Below are positions 53,401-59,000 of a stretch of DNA of 64,000 nt, in pieces. Numbering within the stretch: the stretch's first letter is position 1; each line of letters opens with the position of its first letter. The position numbers were made by a program, and so were the translations under genes. The notes beneath the pieces are model-generated. The model searched no databases and had not been told where the DNA came from. It saw only the letters and a list, made by a program, of their open reading frames with translations. Source of the DNA: Prosapia bicincta. Lineage: Eukaryota > Arthropoda > Insecta > Hemiptera > Cercopidae. Location: assembly GCA_036971475.1 (NCBI GenBank), contig JBAIZL010000376.1:2879501-2943500 (forward strand), written 5' to 3'.

Positions 53401-56001
53401 TAATTTTTGTTTTACAGCATCTTTTGGCAAACCTTTTCTATTGCTTCGGACAGTTCCAACAACATCGGTTTTTTTACTAGTTAGAACAAGTGCTAGTTCT
53501 GGACTGGTATAAAAATTGTCTGTATACACACAGTAACCTTGATCAAGTAAACCTTCCATTACTTTCAGAACTACATTGACTGTATGAGGGTGTTGCGTAT
53601 TTTTGGCTATTTCAGTTTCCTTTCCGGTGTAAACTATTATCTTCCAAATATAACCTGTTTTAGCCTCAGATAGTATAAACGATTTAATTCCAAATCGTGC
53701 TCTTTTGATTTTTATGTACTGTAAGAAACTCAACCGCCCTTTCCACAAGAGTAGGCTTTCATCTACTGAGACATTGCCACTAGGAACATAAACTTCGCTA
53801 AACTTTTTTGTAATGTAATCAAAAACTGGCTTTATTTTCGACATTTTTTTATTTTCCATGACTGGGGTAGTGTTGTCTACAAAGTGTAGGAAACGGTTCA
53901 AAAGTTTTAGTCTATTATGAGGGATGAGGTTTGTAAAACCAGGGGTGGAAAACAATTTTTTGTTTGTATAATATTTGCCTACTTCAGGTTTCCAAATAAG
54001 ACCTAGCAGCACATACACAGCCAATAAAATAAATATTTCGTCGGTGTTTGTTTCTTTCCAAGCATGAAATCTAGAAAAGCGTAGTAGAGGACGATTGGCT
54101 AAAAACTGTTCCGCATATTTATTAGTTTGTTGCACAATAATATCAACCAACTCATCTGTGATAAATAACTGGAATAGTTCATATGGATCATTATGATTTT
54201 GTATCGCTACCTTTATTCCTGGATCTCCAGTGAGAGGGCCTAATACTAGAGGAGCATTGTCTTCTATCTCAATTTCCTCCCCTAAATCATCTATTTCATC
54301 TTCTGAATCACTATCAGAAGCACTTTCTAACAACAATTCATGCAATTGTCTGTCACTCAAAAATTCATCCATTTTATAGAATGTATGAATACCTTTATAA
54401 CCTATAAATAACCTAAAGCCAAAGTTCAAGAGATATCTCTCTTGAAAAAGTAAACAGAAATATCAATATTACTATAAATAACTTCAAACACTAACTATAC
54501 TATACAAAAAATAATTAAATTGCATAAATAACACTATGAAACAATATGGCAAACGAATAGACAAGCACAAATGCACAGCAGGTTGACCGTTGGCAACTGA
54601 CAATTCAAACGTCTTGAATCGAAAAAAACATTGGTAAAAATAGTACCATATTACAAAATATTTACTTGAAGATATATGCACACGATCTAGCGGCATTCGG
54701 ATGAACTTTGTCTAGCAAACGCGGCATAAACGGTATAAATACGATCAGGCCATTGACGCGACGTGTATACGTGGCAGCGGCTGTTTTTCAGCATTCAGCT
54801 CGTGTCGCGTATAGTCGTCACAAACCAGTAAGGGGTTAAAGAGTGTGGACTAATTGTAAACAATGCAAGAACCATGGTACTAGCTGAATGAAATCTGTAT
54901 TAATCAATAGACATAGTTTGCAGATCCAACTGTTCTTATATAAGTTGTAATAAGTTGTAATTAGTGTGTTTGTCATGGGTATGTTAGAAAAAATATTCAA
55001 CATGGTTAACAAAATCATTTTTATAGTTTTTGTCAGAGTGTTTATTCCATCCACAATTATTGAAATCCTTATTCACTGAATGCAAATGTATTTCATTCAA
55101 TTTAAAATGGTGTCTTGACTTTAGGAATAAAAAATTCCGAAGCAAACAAAAATATATCCTCTTTTAAATCTGAATTTATAAAAATATACGTATGAAAGCA
55201 CTGTTCTTAATATGAGTTCTAATTTAAATATGAAATAGTTTAAATCTCTCTCAGTTTTAACCTAGCCTTTTGGTAAGTTAGTAGAACAAGCAACTGTTAA
55301 CAGCTTTCACCTTCCTTAGTGTGCTAAATATTCTTTAGTATATATTCTAGAACTATGCTTGTTATATTATTCAAATAATTTTCTCACCCCTAATTTTTTA
55401 AAAATTAGATTGTAAATAAAGTGTAAAATTAATAAATATGCTTCAAACTGCATCAGTGTATAAACTGTAGCATTTTAAGTTTACATTTAACTGGTGTCTT
55501 AAATATATGGTCTTTAATAAAATGAAATTATAAACTGCTTTTATCAATTTCTTTATAAGGAAAATAACAAATAAATAATATCTTTAACAAAACAAAAGCA
55601 TATTGTTTTTATATATAAGTAACCACCTTTACAGTCCCGAAAAAACATTTGTTGGGCATAATAAACATAAATTTGTATTTGATGAATAACACAATAAAAA
55701 CAACACAACTAACTAGAAAAAATATACGTTTACAGGCACTACTAACAGAATGAAGGGGAACCTTGATCTTATTGAATTGTTTAAATCTCAGATTAGGTTT
55801 TACTACACTTTTATTATTGTAATAAGTTCATATAATATAATAAGTTCATGTATATAATAAGTTCATATGTTGGCTGTCAGCCACAATATCAGCAATTTTC
55901 CTGAGATGCCAACATATTTTTAGCTCATTTTTAAATAATGTATACTTGTTTTTTGTTCTCCTATCATACCTAAGTACAAACATACGTTTTTTAAAATCAT
56001 A

Positions 56002-56060
<59 letters not shown>

Positions 56061-59000
56061 TTTTTGGACTAGATAGGAGACTGACAGACTTACCTAATGG
56101 CAATAGTCCAAAACTGCAATCTCTTGGAAATAAACACATAAAAAACATATATAAAACACATATAAAAAGACTGAAGTGAACCACAGATGTATATATATAA
56201 ACATTGGTAACGGGCATATTGGCCAGACTAAGGGAATTCGGGCATATGGGACTGACGTAGCAGCTAAAGTGTTATTGTTGTTTATAATAATGGTAACAAT
56301 ACAATATTGATAACAATTTCATTATACACGTGGTTAACAAGGTAATCAAACTTTCTAGTTTAAATCAAGTTTGAAAAAAATAATAGTTTAATTACTGTAA
56401 ATTATATGAACTGTAAATAATATGAAATGTATATTGCAAGTAAAACAAAATTTATTTACCTTCACTATCTTCTAACGATTGCAGCCTTGCTCTAGCCCCA
56501 CGCAACTCTATCTTCTTACCACAAATTTCATTGAGAAAATTTATACATTTTCCTGCATTCAGTACCATTTCTGCTTGTTTAGTTGACATTATTGCTGGGA
56601 TTAGAGATTCTCTGAGGAGAAAAAATAAAATTATTCATCTCTAGATTTACATATAAGCACGACTTTTAAAGCCACACACACACACACACATACACACAAA
56701 GTTTCTGTGTGAATGATTTTGAGAAGTTTAGTGAAGTTACCATATGTACCAAAATAAACAGTACTGAAACTGAATCAGCTGTAGTTGTCTTCTCTCAGAT
56801 ATACACTCATTTTTGGTTGTTTTATAGGGGACCTCAGGAGATTTTGTTGTGCCCAAAACCTGCCTTTTCGTTCCAGCAAGAGGGTGGATACAGCTACACT
56901 GCCTTAGACAACATCGCTTTCCTTCAAGAAGCATTTGGTAACCGCTTCATCTCCCTTAGAACAAACTTTCCTTACCCAGCCTACTCCCTTGAGTATATCA
57001 TCTGTGAATGATGAAGAGGATTTTCTGTGATGACCCACCAACTACAGGAAAAAACATGTGTATAACGAGCATGAAGCAAACCCTCTTTACCAAAATGCTG
57101 TAAAACCTTCAAGAATGGTTGTGTTGTCTCAAATTGAACGGAGATCATATAGAACAAGTTCATACCAGAGTCTAACCGATTTAGCTTCTTTTTACTTGTA
57201 TATTGTTTGTAACACTATGTAAATAAAATAAAATGAAATAAAATCTTACTACTGTTTCAGTACTGTTTATTTTAGCACATAGAATACTTGGCTCATAAAA
57301 TCACCTTTAACAGAAAGTAGGAGAAGATAAATGGTTATAGAAAGGTTAACAGAAAGTAGGTGAAGATAAATGGTTATAGAAAGGTTAACAGAAAGTAGGT
57401 GAAGATAAATGGTTATAGAAAGGTTAACAGAAAGTAGGTGAAGATAAATGGTTATAGAAAGGTTAACAGAAAGTAGGTGAAGATAAATGGTTATAGAAAG
57501 GTTAACAGAAAGTAGGTGAAGATAAATGGTTATAGAAAGGTTAACAGAAAGTAGGAGAAGATAAATGGTTATAGAAAGGTTAACAGAAAGTAGGTGAAGA
57601 TAAATGGTTATAGAAAGGTTAACAGAAAGTAGGTGAAGATAAATGGTTATAGAAAGGTTAAGAGAAAGTAGGAGAAGATAAATGGTTATAGAAAGGTGTA
57701 TAAATGAAACACATGTACCAGGAAAAATTTCAACTGGAAATTGAGCCCATTTTGAGTAATTATGAGAAATTGCTGGTTAAAAATCACCCTCCCATTCACA
57801 TATGAGGTAAGAAAAAGACACAAAGATGCTATTATTATGAACTCCAAAATAAAAAAGAACAGAGATGTAATTACATTTGAAGTTAATTTGTTTACATAAA
57901 TATTCATTTGAAGATTCTACATCAAACTCATCGTTTTTGGAAAATATAGAAGAGATAATTTTATCAGAGGAAGTGAGTCAAAAAAAAGCGCTATAAAAAG
58001 TGTGTTGAAAACAATGTCGAGCAGAGGTGTTGAAAACCTAATATCTACTTATCTCAGAAAACATACTGCAACTGTATCTCAAATACTTAATATCTAATGA
58101 CTTGGAGCAGTTGTCACGGCTTCTCGGTCATGATTTAAGCACATTAAAGTGTAATGGTATATATGAATTGGTAATACAGAAATGGTGATTGCCTTTTGAA
58201 AACTAACTCAAAATGTTCATTTTAAGCTAACGAAAAATGCACCATTTAACCAAGCCAAAACAGCGGTCTGCTAGCTTTCGGCTGCAGCACTTCATAAATT
58301 AGTTTTTGTTTATAAAAGCGACTCTGACTGGTCCAAGTCAAAGACATGTAAAGAATGTTATCGCAGAAACCCAATAATACCCCAACAATACGTTGGTACA
58401 GAAATAAATATTTGACTCAGAGTTGCATTCAAACTGCGGACAATGTCAACAAGTTGATCCAACCTTTACTGGGCATAGGCTTCACAGTGTTAAGAAACTA
58501 TTAACAATGTTAACTAAAATGTTTATTTTTGTCAGTTACACCAATTTCTAAAACCTATGTGCCAAAAATTGTAAATAAATTTGCTTAGTAGTCTTTTATT
58601 AACAGAGTGTTTCAAAAGGATATTAAAATTTATTAAATTGAGTGTCAAATAACTGCTGTAACAATATGTATGCACTAAAATGCAACATACTATACAGAAG
58701 AATATCTATATGAATCAGTACAAATAATTTTTAACATGCTTTTAAAATGAGCTAAAAAGAATAAAATTCACTCTTTTTAATCAGACTGGTTCTTTGACAA
58801 TACACTTTACATATTCATTAACATATTTAAAAACATTGTCTAAATATAAGCATGCTAGTAAAAAAAATGGGCCTGTATAAAAAACTGATTGCAGTTAGGG
58901 ACAAGTTTAATGCATTTCTCTTCCAGCTAATACTCATTGACTCATCAATCAAAATTTATTTTAATATAACAGTAAAAGGTTTTTTATATGACATTCTATA

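Noticed and set aside
55846..56217. A 123-codon minus ORF
   Set aside because: It runs through a TA/CA microsatellite and a PLE-end fragment; no protein-like character.
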